Positions 22,391-30,413 of a stretch of DNA of 46,742 nt are shown one piece after another (positions within the stretch are counted from its first letter, which is position 1; each line of letters opens with the position of its first letter). The translations under genes and the position numbers were made by a program. The notes beneath the pieces are model-generated. The model was not told where the DNA came from, did not search any database, and worked only from the letters and a program-made list of their open reading frames with translations. The DNA is from JADCGM01 sp943368345 (GTDB lineage: Bacteria > Pseudomonadota > Alphaproteobacteria > Sphingomonadales > Sphingomonadaceae). Location of the stretch: positions 1-46,742 of the forward strand of contig CALRKY020000024.1 in the NCBI GenBank assembly GCA_943368345.1, given 5' to 3'.

Positions 22391-22416
22391 CGCGTCACCC
22401 TATAGCAAAACCACTG

Positions 22417-23196
22417 TTACAACATCTTCGACGGGTCGAAATTAAACTCGATATCCTGCCACAGATCATACAGGTCCGGCGGCAGGCGAAGCGGGGCGCA
22501 GCGCAGCACCGCGCGTTTCGCTGCATCGGCGACTGGCTTTGCATAGGACATGTTGGCGGCGGTCACCCCGGATTGGGACACCACCTCCGGCTGCCCGACC
22601 ACCGCACCGGTTTTGGCGAAGCGGATATGCAGCACCGTGTTGATGCTCGAAACATCCTTCCCCCCCATCGGCAGGTTCCAGCAGGGCCGCACCTGCTGCC
22701 CGATGGCTTGCGCCAGCGTCGCCGTCGCCCGGTTGTCGATCTGCGCGCCCTTCGGCAGGGACCGTTCAATCGACTTGGCAAAGCTGGAAACATCCACCGG
22801 TTTGAACTTTGCCTTCGGTATCGATTTGTCGATCAGGTTGGACAGTTCCTGCGCTTCAAACTTCTTCGGCGCCGTCTTCTTCGCCTTCGCGGTTTCAGGT
22901 GGCGGCTTAACCTCCGGGGCCGGGATATCGGCCAGCACGGGTGGGGGCGGTGGTGCCAGCGTGTCGACGACCGTGTCGGGTGCTGCTTCCTCCACCGTCT
23001 CCTGCGGGGCGGCCTCCATCGATGGCTTGGGCGGCGTCGTCACCCGTGCCATGTCGCTGATGTCAACGATCTCAACCGGCACCGATTCCACCATCGGCGG
23101 CAAATCCCGACTGGCCCAGGCCCAGCTGAGCGACAGTCCGGCGAGCAACAGGACATGCGCCGTCCCGGCCAGCAGGATTGCCCGGGCTTCGGTCAC
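22417..23196 (-). CDS. tolA: TolA-like energy-coupling protein
   Basis: 259 residues with one membrane helix (about 7-29). It has a Pro/Ala/Lys-rich periplasmic linker (about 60-115) and a C-terminal domain with paired cysteines near 172 and 236 (VRPCWNLP and VLRCAPLRLP). TolA joins TolQR in the inner membrane to TolB-Pal. It is shorter than the E. coli protein but usual for alphaproteobacteria. The GTG start overlaps the tolR stop. Confidence 0.92.
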   Translation of the reverse strand: MTEARAILLAGTAHVLLLAGLSLSWAWASRDLPPMVESVPVEIVDISDMARVTTPPKPSMEAAPQETVEEAAPDTVVDTLAPPPPPVLADIPAPEVKPPPETAKAKKTAPKKFEAQELSNLIDKSIPKAKFKPVDVSSFAKSIERSLPKGAQIDNRATATLAQAIGQQVRPCWNLPMGGKDVSSINTVLHIRFAKTGAVVGQPEVVSQSGVTAANMSYAKPVADAAKRAVLRCAPLRLPPDLYDLWQDIEFNFDPSKML

Positions 23197-23633
23197 TTGA
23201 CCTCCCTCGCCGTGCCGCCCTCGCTGACCAGCGCCACTTTCTTGAAACCGGCGGCATTCACCTCACCGACCACCTGCATCACCCGCCCGTAATCGAGCTT
23301 GGAGTCGGCGCGGACATAAACCCGCGGCTCGTCGCCCGCCCGCGTCTCCCGGATCGCTGTCAGTTTCGCCGCCAATGCGTCACCTGCGATGGGCTGTTCA
23401 TCAACGAAGGCCTGCCCGCTTGCATCTACCGAGACCTGAACCGGCGTATTGTCCTGCTTCAACGCCCCGGCATTGCTGTCCGGCAGATCAACCGGCACGC
23501 CGGACACTAAAAGCGGCGCCGTGATCATGAAAATGATCAACAGCACCAGCATGACATCGACCATCGGCGTGACGTTGATCTCCGACATCGGCACCCGGCG
23601 GGCCCCGCGCTTGCCAGGCATGTTCATCGCCAT
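23193..23633 (-). CDS. tolR: Tol-Pal motor protein TolR (ExbD/TolR family)
   Basis: 146 residues. A single membrane helix near 23-43 (VDVMLVLLIIFMITAP) contains the proton-carrying aspartate (D24 region, PMVDVML). A periplasmic dimerisation domain follows. TolR and TolQ use the proton gradient to energise TolA. It is separated from tolQ by 142 bases that hold a palindromic repeat. Confidence 0.95.
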   Translation of the reverse strand: MAMNMPGKRGARRVPMSEINVTPMVDVMLVLLIIFMITAPLLVSGVPVDLPDSNAGALKQDNTPVQVSVDASGQAFVDEQPIAGDALAAKLTAIRETRAGDEPRVYVRADSKLDYGRVMQVVGEVNAAGFKKVALVSEGGTAREVK

Positions 23634-23645
23634 GCATCAGCCCCC

Positions 23646-23757
23646 GCTCCCCGCTTGCGCTGTCGCCCAAGTCGCCCTCTCCCCGCTGGGGCGAGGGAAA
23701 CCCCAAACCCTCGCCCCAACGGGGAGAGGGCGACTCGCCGCAAGGCGAGCGGGGAGA
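23646..23757. repeat. GC-rich palindromic repeat between tolQ and tolR
   Basis: Inverted arms of about 50 bases surround an AAACC centre; the inner stem pairs CCTCTCCCCG-ctggggcgaggg (23676-23697) with its complement (23708-23729), and the outer arms share AGTCGCCCTC and GCGAGCGGGG-type blocks. It is of a different sequence class from the prfA-prmC repeat. In the tol transcript it would form a very stable hairpin between tolQ and tolR. Confidence 0.8.
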
Positions 23758-23775
23758 GGGGGGGCCACAATCCCC

Positions 23776-24486
23776 TCACCTCTCCGCTTCCATGCCATCC
23801 AGCTGCCGCGACAGCAGACCGTGGAATTCCTCGGCAAAATGCGACAGTCGGGCCTCGATACGTCCGATACCGTGCAGCAGGCGATTATAACCGATGACCG
23901 CAGGGATGGCCGCAAACAGCCCAATCGCAGTCGCAAACAGCGCCTCGGCAATTCCGGGAGCAACCACCGCCAGCGTCGTATTTTGCGTCGCGGCAATCGC
24001 AGCAAACGCCCGCATGATGCCCCAGACCGTTCCGAACAAGCCGACAAAGGGCGCAACCGACCCGATGGTCGCCAATATGTTCAGCCGGTCCGACAATTCA
24101 TCAATCTCCCGCCCGATCGCGACGCCCATGATCGACGTTAGCCGCGCCCGCACGCCTTCCTTGTCGACCAGCCCCTTTGACAGGGATCGCCGCCATTCCC
24201 CCATCCCGGCGGTGAACAGGCGGGCCATCGGATGCGGCGATTTGCCGGCGCTTTCCTGCAGGCCATCAATCGATTCCGCTTTCCAGAAATGCGCCTCGAA
24301 CGCTTGCGCCTCCCGGTTGATCGCGCCGAGCTTGCGCGCCCGGTCGATGATGATCGCCCAGGACCAGATGCTCGCCAGCAGCAGCCCGAGCATAACCGCC
24401 TTGACCACAAGATCGGCCTGCATGAACAGCGCGAACGGCGACAGGTCGGTGGCAGTCTGTGCACTGATCGAAAGCGCGTCCATCAT
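23776..24486 (-). CDS. tolQ: Tol-Pal motor protein TolQ (MotA/ExbB family)
   Basis: 236 residues starting at the ATG at 24486, which overlaps the ybgC stop (ATGA). Three membrane segments are visible: about 25-45, 130-155 and 165-195. The conserved channel helix reads LATIGSVAPFVGLFGTVWGI. TolQ forms the ring around TolR helices. Confidence 0.96.
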   Translation of the reverse strand: MMDALSISAQTATDLSPFALFMQADLVVKAVMLGLLLASIWSWAIIIDRARKLGAINREAQAFEAHFWKAESIDGLQESAGKSPHPMARLFTAGMGEWRRSLSKGLVDKEGVRARLTSIMGVAIGREIDELSDRLNILATIGSVAPFVGLFGTVWGIMRAFAAIAATQNTTLAVVAPGIAEALFATAIGLFAAIPAVIGYNRLLHGIGRIEARLSHFAEEFHGLLSRQLDGMEAER

Positions 24487-24929
24487 GTCTCCATCAATTG
24501 CGCAAAGGCCGCGCGCCAACTGGCAGGCTGACGCCGGGGCCGTCCGTCCGGTCCGAGAAAGGCGGCGGTGACGACCGCGTCGGTCAGCACTTCACCAGCC
24601 CGGGTGACCACCTGCCTGATCTCGCACGCCGCCGCCCGGACTGCCAGCACGGTGCTGGCGACCAGCAGCGCATCATCCAGCTTGGCCGGACGCCGATAGC
24701 TGATACGCAGGTCATGCACCGCATAATAGCCGCCGCCACTGTCCATCGTCCCACGCTGGTCGATCCCGGCTGAACGCAGCATGTCCGACCGCGCCCGCTC
24801 CATGAACCGGAGATAATTGGCATGATAGACGATGCCCGAAAGATCAGTGTCCTCGAAATACACCCGGACGGCAAACAGGTGCGCCGAACCGGAAAATCCA
24901 CCGGAATAGGGCTGAGAAAAATCAGTCAT
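24483..24929 (-). CDS. ybgC: YbgC-type acyl-CoA thioesterase
   Basis: 148 residues from the ATG at 24929. The 4-hydroxybenzoyl-CoA-thioesterase-like hotdog signature YFEDTDLSGIVYHANYLRFMERAR carries the catalytic aspartate (Y-x-DTD). It is the first gene of the tol-pal group, as in most Gram-negatives, and may act on acyl groups in phospholipid metabolism. It overlaps ruvB upstream by eight bases and tolQ downstream by four. Confidence 0.95.
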   Translation of the reverse strand: MTDFSQPYSGGFSGSAHLFAVRVYFEDTDLSGIVYHANYLRFMERARSDMLRSAGIDQRGTMDSGGGYYAVHDLRISYRRPAKLDDALLVASTVLAVRAAACEIRQVVTRAGEVLTDAVVTAAFLGPDGRPRRQPASWRAAFAQLMET

Positions 24930-25962
24930 CGAGCAACGGCAACGGTGAAAGCGGCGCACCCTCGGGCGGGTTGAGCCCCAGATGCTTCCAGCCGCTCGGG
25001 TTGAGGACGCGGCCTCGTGCTGTCCTAGCAATCAAGCCGGTCTGGATCAGGAAGGGTTCGAGCACTTCCTCAATCGTGTCGCGGGCTTCGCTGAGGCCGG
25101 CCGCCAAGGTCTCGACCCCCACCGGTCCGCCCCGGTAAATATCGGCGATCATCATCAGGTAGCGCCGGTCCATCGCGTCCAGACCGAGTGTGTCGACCTC
25201 CAACCGGTTGAGCGCTGCATCGGCAGTCGGCGCATCGACCGATGAATGGCCCGCGACGCTGGCAAAATCCCGCACCCGGCGTAGCAAACGTCCAGCAATG
25301 CGCGGGGTGCCACGCGCTCGTCCGGCGATCTCGCGCGCGCCATCATCGGTCAGGTTCATCCCCAGCAAACCGGCGGCGCGGCGGACCACCAGTTCCAGCT
25401 CGGCAACCGTATAGAAAATCAGCCGCACCGGAATCCCGAACCGGTCCCGCAAGGGGGTCGTCACCAATCCGGCCCGCGTCGTCGCCCCGATCAGCGTGAA
25501 CGCCGGCAGATCGATCCGGACCGACCGGGCCGACGGCCCCTCGCCGATCATCAGGTCGAGCGCCCGGTCCTCCATCGCCGGATAGAGGATTTCCTCGACG
25601 GCCGGATTGAGCCGGTGGATCTCGTCGATGAACAGCACGTCATTGGGTTCGAGATTGGTCAGCAGCGCCGCCAGATCGCCCGCCTTGGCGATGACCGGCC
25701 CGGATGTCGCCCGGAACCCAACCCCCATCTCCCGCGCCACAATCTGCGCCAAGGTGGTTTTCCCCAATCCCGGCGGTCCGTGGAACAGCACATGATCCAG
25801 CGCATCCCCCCGCCCCCGCGCCGCCGCAATAAACACCCGCAAATTTTCGCGCGCGGATTTCTGCCCGACGAACTCGTCGAGCGTCTTTGGGCGCAGAGCG
25901 GCATCAATGTCCTCCGGTCGGCGGACGGCAGCGATCATGCGGTCTGGATCATCGGCATTCAC
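24922..25962 (-). CDS. ruvB: Holliday junction branch-migration helicase RuvB
   Basis: 346 residues, hexameric AAA+ motor. Walker A GPPGLGKT is at 62-69, Walker B is FIDEIHRL, and sensor 1 is LIGATTRAG. With RuvA it drives branch migration, and RuvC then cuts. The start is GTG at 25962, overlapping the hicA stop (GTGA), so its translation is coupled to the toxin gene rather than directly to ruvA. A later ATG at codon 9 is also possible. Confidence 0.97.
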   Translation of the reverse strand: MNADDPDRMIAAVRRPEDIDAALRPKTLDEFVGQKSARENLRVFIAAARGRGDALDHVLFHGPPGLGKTTLAQIVAREMGVGFRATSGPVIAKAGDLAALLTNLEPNDVLFIDEIHRLNPAVEEILYPAMEDRALDLMIGEGPSARSVRIDLPAFTLIGATTRAGLVTTPLRDRFGIPVRLIFYTVAELELVVRRAAGLLGMNLTDDGAREIAGRARGTPRIAGRLLRRVRDFASVAGHSSVDAPTADAALNRLEVDTLGLDAMDRRYLMMIADIYRGGPVGVETLAAGLSEARDTIEEVLEPFLIQTGLIARTARGRVLNPSGWKHLGLNPPEGAPLSPLPLLDD

Positions 25963-26180
25963 TGGGAGAGGGCTTTCAGAAACTCATTCGCGGAGACTTC
26001 AGCTTGGCGCAATATGCTGGACAAGGTGCGGCGCTTGACCTCCCTATGGAGCGGCACAATCACGGTTAGACGGCCGGATCGCATTTTCACATGGCTCCCG
26101 CGTTGACTCACGCGGGCGAATGCCAAGCGTTCCAGTGCACGGATTATCTCCGGCCCCGACAGGGGCGGAAGGCTAGGCAT
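25959..26180 (-). CDS. hicA: HicA-type toxin, mRNA interferase
   Basis: 73 residues with the HicA/YcfA double-stranded-RNA-binding-like fold: GPEIIRALERLAF, then RQRGSHVKMR-like SQRGSHVKMRSG with the catalytic histidine H30, then VIVPLHREVKRRTLSSIL. HicA cuts mRNA unless bound by HicB. It overlaps hicB by eight bases and ruvB by four, so a toxin gene is embedded in the DNA-repair operon. Confidence 0.9.
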   Translation of the reverse strand: MPSLPPLSGPEIIRALERLAFARVSQRGSHVKMRSGRLTVIVPLHREVKRRTLSSILRQAEVSANEFLKALSQ

Positions 26181-26379
26181 GCTCCTTGACAGTAAGCATC
26201 GTCATTAAGGACGGCCCTGAAATCGTGATCGGCTCATCCTCGAGAAACAGTTCGACAGCCTCACGCAGGTTGGCGAGAGCTTCATCGATTGTCTCGCCTT
26301 GGCTCGCAGTTCCAGTCTCAGGGTTGAAGGCGACGTAGCCTCCCTCCTCAGCTGGCGTCAGGACGGCGGTAACCTGCAT
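26173..26379 (-). CDS. hicB: HicB-type antitoxin (short form)
   Basis: 68 residues from the ATG at 26379, with AAGGG upstream. The partial RNase-H-like HicB fold is clear: VTAVLTPAEEGGYVAFNP, then GETIDEALANLREAVELFL. There is no C-terminal DNA-binding domain, so operator control is not evident. It precedes hicA, the reverse of the classical hicA-hicB order but common for this subgroup. It starts 25 bases after the ruvA stop. Confidence 0.9.
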   Translation of the reverse strand: MQVTAVLTPAEEGGYVAFNPETGTASQGETIDEALANLREAVELFLEDEPITISGPSLMTMLTVKEHA

Positions 26380-26404
26380 TGGACAAATCCCTTCCAGACG
26401 CAAT

Positions 26405-27013
26405 CTAGCGCGCCGACTTCTTCAACGCCACCCGCACCAGTTCCCCGAACGTCGCCGCATCGCCCAGTTCAGACTGCGCTTCGGCGACCGCCCGGCTCGC
26501 ATCAATCGGCTTGAAACCGAGGTTCCCCAGCGCCGACAGCGCGTCCTTGACCGCGCCGCCCGTTCCGGACTGCGCCACAAACGCTGCCGAGACGCCGCCG
26601 GTGACCACGATATTCCCGGCCTTGTCCTTCAACTCATTGACGATGCGCGCTGCCAGTTTCGGACCCACTCCGTTCGCCCGCGCGACGCTCGCCTGATCCT
26701 TCATCGCGATGGCGGTCTGCAAATCGGCAGGAGGCAGCACCGACAATATCGCCAGCGCCACCCGGCCGCCGACGCCCTGCACCGATTGAAGCAGGCGGAA
26801 CCAGTCGCGTTCATCCTCGCTGGCAAAGCCGAACAGCGTGATCGCGTCTTCTCGCACCTGCGTATCGATATGCAAAACCACCGCTCCGCCAAGCGGCCCG
26901 ACCGCGCTCAACGTCCGCGACGACGCCTGCACCAGATAACCGACCCCGTTCACATCAACGACGACACTATCCGCGCCGACGCTCGCCAGCAGCCCGCTCA
27001 GGCGCGCGATCAT
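26405..27013 (-). CDS. ruvA: Holliday junction DNA-binding protein RuvA
   Basis: 202 residues. An OB-fold domain (about 1-62, MIARLSGLLASVGADSVVVD), a helix-hairpin-helix region (about 70-130, LQSVQGVGGRVALAILSVLP and ANGVGPKLAARIVNEL), and the RuvB-binding domain (about 155-200) are all visible. GGAG lies upstream of the ATG. It is 55 bases from ruvC, with a possible LexA site between. Confidence 0.96.
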   Translation of the reverse strand: MIARLSGLLASVGADSVVVDVNGVGYLVQASSRTLSAVGPLGGAVVLHIDTQVREDAITLFGFASEDERDWFRLLQSVQGVGGRVALAILSVLPPADLQTAIAMKDQASVARANGVGPKLAARIVNELKDKAGNIVVTGGVSAAFVAQSGTGGAVKDALSALGNLGFKPIDASRAVAEAQSELGDAATFGELVRVALKKSAR

Positions 27014-27043
27014 CGTTGCACTCCATTCGCCGACTCAGTAAAT

Positions 27044-27058
27044 GTTCCTGTTTTGTAC
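27044..27058 (-). promoter_or_regulatory. Possible LexA (SOS) box upstream of ruvA
   Basis: Read on the plus strand, GTTC, seven bases, GTAC. The alphaproteobacterial LexA site is GTTC-N7-GTTC, so seven of eight fixed bases match. It sits 31 bases before the ruvA start, where a repressor would act on ruvA-hicBA-ruvB. Single by-eye match, hence low confidence. Confidence 0.35.
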
Positions 27059-27068
27059 ATTTCTTGCG

Positions 27069-27569
27069 TCACGCTGTCAAGCTCATTTTGACGCGCGCGG
27101 CGGTCGCACCGAGATGCGCGTGGGTGATCGCGACCGCCAGCGCATCCGCCGCATCCGGGTTGTCGAACACCACCCCCGGCAGCAGCCGCGCCACCATATC
27201 CTGCACCTGCCGCTTTTCTGCCGCCCCGGTCCCGACCACCGCCTTCTTGACCAGCCGCGCCGCATATTCCGACACCGGCAGCCCGCACTTCGCCGCGACC
27301 AGCAGCACGACCCCGCGCGCCTGCCCCAGCTTCAGCGTCGATTGCGGATTGGCGTTGACGAAGGTCTCCTCGACCGCGGCGCTGTCGGGCCGGTGCAGTG
27401 CGATCATGGTTTCAAGCGCATCGTAAAGCTGCGCCAGCCGGCTCGCCATCGGATCGGTCGACCGGCTTTTCACACAGCCATTGGCGATATGGCGCAACCT
27501 GTTGCCGTCAACCGCGATCACGCCCCAGCCGGTGGCTTGCAGTCCAGGATCAAGGCCGAGCAGGAGCAT
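27069..27569 (-). CDS. ruvC: Holliday junction resolvase RuvC
   Basis: 166 residues. Catalytic acids are in GLDPGLQATGWG (D7), AVEETFVN (E67) and NPDAADALAVAITHAH near the end. RuvC cuts Holliday junctions symmetrically with RuvAB. It follows yebC by 18 bases on the same strand. Confidence 0.96.
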   Translation of the reverse strand: MLLLGLDPGLQATGWGVIAVDGNRLRHIANGCVKSRSTDPMASRLAQLYDALETMIALHRPDSAAVEETFVNANPQSTLKLGQARGVVLLVAAKCGLPVSEYAARLVKKAVVGTGAAEKRQVQDMVARLLPGVVFDNPDAADALAVAITHAHLGATAARVKMSLTA

Positions 27570-27587
27570 AGGGCTACCTTAGTGCTG

Positions 27588-28331
27588 TCAGCCCAGCTTC
27601 GCCATCACCTCATCGGGCACATCATAATTGCCCCAGACGGTCTGCACATCATCATCATCATCGAGCTGATCAATGAGCTTCAGCAGACTCGCCGCATCGC
27701 CCTCCCCGACCGTGACCATCAGCCCCGGCTTCCAGGCGAGCTTGGCGCTCTCAGCCTCGCCCAGCACCGGCTCCAGCGCCTTGGCAACACCGTGCAAAGC
27801 ATCAATCGCCGTCCAGATTTCATGGCCGTCCTCGCTCGACGCCACGTCCTCGGCCCCGGCCTCCAGCGCGGCGTCAAACACCTTGTCGGCGCTGCCCGCT
27901 TTCTCCGGGTAGCTGATCAGGCCGAGCCGCTCGAATCCGTGGCTGACCGAACCGCTCGCGCCCAGATTCCCGCCGTTCTTCGATACAATCGTCCGCACAT
28001 TGGTCGCGGTCCGGTTGCGGTTGTCGGTCAATGTTTCAATGATCAGCGACACGCCGCCGGGGCCAAAGCCCTCATAGCGGATTTCCTCATAAGCCTCGCC
28101 GCCGCCGCCCGCCGCCTTGGCGATCGAGCGTTCGATATTGTCTTTGGGCATTCCCCCCTGCCGGGCCGCGATAACGGCGGCGCGCAGCCGGGCGTTCATC
28201 GCCGGATCGGGCAGGCCGTTCTTCGCCGCCACGGTGATTTCACGGCTCAGCTTGGAAAACGCCGCAGCGCGCTTTTTGTCCTGCGCACCTTTGCGGTGCA
28301 TGATATTCTTGAATTTGGAATGACCGGCCAA
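27588..28331 (-). CDS. yebC: YebC/PmpR-family translation or transcription factor
   Basis: 247 residues. The N-terminus MAGHSKFKNIMHRKGAQDKK and the line GFGPGGVSLIIETLTDNRNRT are diagnostic of the family. YebC proteins have been described both as DNA-binding regulators and as factors that help ribosomes through proline stretches. Neighbour ruvC is the usual genomic partner. Confidence 0.95.
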   Translation of the reverse strand: MAGHSKFKNIMHRKGAQDKKRAAAFSKLSREITVAAKNGLPDPAMNARLRAAVIAARQGGMPKDNIERSIAKAAGGGGEAYEEIRYEGFGPGGVSLIIETLTDNRNRTATNVRTIVSKNGGNLGASGSVSHGFERLGLISYPEKAGSADKVFDAALEAGAEDVASSEDGHEIWTAIDALHGVAKALEPVLGEAESAKLAWKPGLMVTVGEGDAASLLKLIDQLDDDDDVQTVWGNYDVPDEVMAKLG

Positions 28332-28406
28332 CGCTCAGCCCCTTATCGGTAGTTGTTGCCTGAAATGGATGGGCGCGTTTAGCCGAGCGCGACCGCCAAG
28401 CGCAAC

Positions 28407-29192
28407 TCACCCCAGATCGGCAGCCGCGCGCTTCAGCATCACCCCGCACAGATGCGCCCGGAATTCCGCCGAGGCATGGATGTCGGTGTTGAGGCCGTCG
28501 GCGTCGGGGTTGATGCCATCAAGGCTGCTGCCCGCATCCAGCGCCGCTTCGGCCTCAGTCCAGCGGAACACGCCCGGACCTGCGCCGGTGACCGCGACCC
28601 GGTGGCCGCCGGTGAACTTGGCAACAAACACTCCGACCACGGCATAGCGTGATGCCGGATTGCGGAATTTGGCATAGGCTCCGGCCTGCGGAACCCGGAA
28701 ACCGATGCGGGTGATGATCTCCCCATCCGCCAGTGCGGTGGCGAACATGCCCTGAAAGAAATCGTCGGCGCCGTGACTGCCGGTTGAGGTTTCCACCACC
28801 GCATCGAGCGCCAGCAGGGCGGCCGGATAATCCGCCGCCGGATCATTATTGGCGACCGAGCCGCCAATCGTCCCGCGATTGCGGACCTGCGGGTCGCCGA
28901 TCTGACCGGCAAGCCCAGCCAGCGACGGGATTACGCCCTGTACCACCGCACTGTCAGCGACCGCCGCATGGCGAGCCAGCGCCCCGACCCACAGACGATC
29001 ACCGGCAACCGACAGGCCGTCCAGTCCGGGGATGGAATTCAGATCAACAATCGCATCGGGCATCCGCAGCCGTGACTTGATCGCCGGGATCAGCGTATGG
29101 CCACCGGCGAGCAGCGCCGCTTCGCCGCCACTGGCAAACAGGCTCGCGGCGTCGGCGACCGACGTGGCGCGATTGTAAGCAAACTCACGCAT
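28407..29192 (-). CDS. FAD-binding subunit of a xanthine-dehydrogenase-type enzyme (CoxM-like)
   Basis: 261 residues from the ATG at 29192. FAD-binding motifs ALLAGGHTLIPAIK (about 28-41) and RNRGTIGGSVANNDPAAD (about 106-123) are typical of the medium subunit of carbon monoxide dehydrogenase/xanthine dehydrogenase enzymes, which pass electrons from FeS clusters to FAD. The CoxS-like gene just upstream overlaps by eight bases. No molybdenum-binding large subunit is present in the window, so the substrate cannot be inferred. Confidence 0.88.
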   Translation of the reverse strand: MREFAYNRATSVADAASLFASGGEAALLAGGHTLIPAIKSRLRMPDAIVDLNSIPGLDGLSVAGDRLWVGALARHAAVADSAVVQGVIPSLAGLAGQIGDPQVRNRGTIGGSVANNDPAADYPAALLALDAVVETSTGSHGADDFFQGMFATALADGEIITRIGFRVPQAGAYAKFRNPASRYAVVGVFVAKFTGGHRVAVTGAGPGVFRWTEAEAALDAGSSLDGINPDADGLNTDIHASAEFRAHLCGVMLKRAAADLG

Positions 29193-29655
29193 GGTCCATC
29201 GCCTTTGCCCCGGCCTGAATGGCGCTGACGATATTCTGGTAACCGGTGCAGCGGCACAGATTGCCTTCAAGTTCATGCGCGATCGTCTCGCGGCTCAGGT
29301 CGTGGCCGTGACGGCGAACGATCTCGAGGCCAGCCATCACCATTCCCGGTGTGCAAAACCCGCACTGCAGCCCGTGATGCGCCTTGAACGCCGCCTGCAT
29401 CGGATGCAGCGTCTCGCCTTCGGCGACGCCCTCGATCGTTGTGACTGCGCGCCCGTCCATCTGCACGGCGAGCAAGGTGCAGGATTTCATCGCCACCCCG
29501 TCGACCAGCACATTACACGCTCCACACTGCGAGGTATCGCAGCCAATGTGCGTGCCAGTGAGATGAAGCCGGTCGCGCAGCAGATCGACGAGCAATGTCG
29601 CAGGCTCGATATCGAGCGCCCGCCGTTCGCCGTTGAGGGTGATTGTGGTTTGCAT
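29185..29655 (-). CDS. 2Fe-2S subunit of a xanthine-dehydrogenase-type enzyme (CoxS-like)
   Basis: About 156 residues from the ATG at 29655; the ribosome binding site is weak. Two 2Fe-2S clusters are predicted: a plant-ferredoxin-type set (IGCDTSQCGACNVL, then KSCTLL) and a C-terminal set (LQCGFCTPGMV, then NLCRCTGYQNI). It forms the small subunit with the CoxM-like protein. The catalytic CoxL partner must be encoded elsewhere or lost. Confidence 0.9.
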   Translation of the reverse strand: MQTTITLNGERRALDIEPATLLVDLLRDRLHLTGTHIGCDTSQCGACNVLVDGVAMKSCTLLAVQMDGRAVTTIEGVAEGETLHPMQAAFKAHHGLQCGFCTPGMVMAGLEIVRRHGHDLSRETIAHELEGNLCRCTGYQNIVSAIQAGAKAMDHA

Positions 29656-29747
29656 GAGGATGACGATAGCCAACCTGTGCACCCACGAGAAGCTGCAAAA
29701 AGGAGGGATGCATTGGATTTCACGAAGCGTGCAGGTAGATTGGAGAC

Positions 29748-30413
29748 ATGCAATGGTATCTCCGCTCCCTTTTTGGTTTTAGTGTTGGCGTTTCCCACGC
29801 TGGAGCCTGCTGGTCGCAAGAGGGAATGCGCGGGCCAGTTACTTTTGCGGTAAATGGCACGCTTGCATCCCCGCATCAGTCTCAGCAGCGTCTGCAGAAA
29901 TTTGCTGATTGCGTTGTGAAAGCTCGTCCCGACCTCGCGCGCGCGCTCATCGCTCTGATGCCTGACTCGCCTGAATCACTGACGGCAGAACGCAAGCTGC
30001 TTAACGCAACGGCCGACAAGCCTATCTGCAAGATTGAGGGCACGTTAAAGATCACTCTGGAATCCATGCGTGGAAGCGTTGCAAACGCCCTCTACCGACG
30101 CAGTTTTAAGGAACCTGTAGATCCGAGCATGTTGCGCAAGACCGATGCAGTTCTGCCGACTTCGAATGCCCCTGATTTCGCGATTCTAATCAAGTTCACT
30201 AGGTGTGTTACCCGCGATGATCCGGTCGGAGTCGATAACTTGACACGTTCCGCGGTGGCAAGCAGTGACGAAACGGACGCGATCCAGTCATTGGCTCCTG
30301 CCATGCGGAAATGTGCACAAAGCGAAGGCTCGCTTTCCGTAAGCCCATGGAAACTCCGGGCGTTCCTGAGTGAAGCCATCTATCAGGCCTCAATTGCCGC
30401 CACCCCAAGTTGA
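29748..30413 (+). CDS. Uncharacterised two-repeat protein with conserved cysteines
   Basis: 221 residues, ATG with GGAG five bases upstream. The first ~23 residues are hydrophobic and may be a signal peptide or anchor. The body contains two related copies of one unit: FADCVVKARPDLARALI ... C94 ... MRGSVANALYRR (about 52-118) and FTRCVTRDDPVGVDNLT ... C189 ... LRAFLSEAIYQ (about 150-213). The spacings Cys-Cys 39 and 36 and Cys-to-LRG-like box 13 and 14 agree, so this is an internal duplication, and each unit may hold a disulphide. I recall similar motifs in sphingomonad hypotheticals but no function. The DNA looks lower in GC. Confidence 0.75.
   Translation: MQWYLRSLFGFSVGVSHAGACWSQEGMRGPVTFAVNGTLASPHQSQQRLQKFADCVVKARPDLARALIALMPDSPESLTAERKLLNATADKPICKIEGTLKITLESMRGSVANALYRRSFKEPVDPSMLRKTDAVLPTSNAPDFAILIKFTRCVTRDDPVGVDNLTRSAVASSDETDAIQSLAPAMRKCAQSEGSLSVSPWKLRAFLSEAIYQASIAATPS

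Noticed and set aside
27042..28352. 436-codon open frame on the plus strand opposite ruvC and yebC
   Set aside because: Shadow of two well-identified genes; composition and lack of motifs argue against coding.
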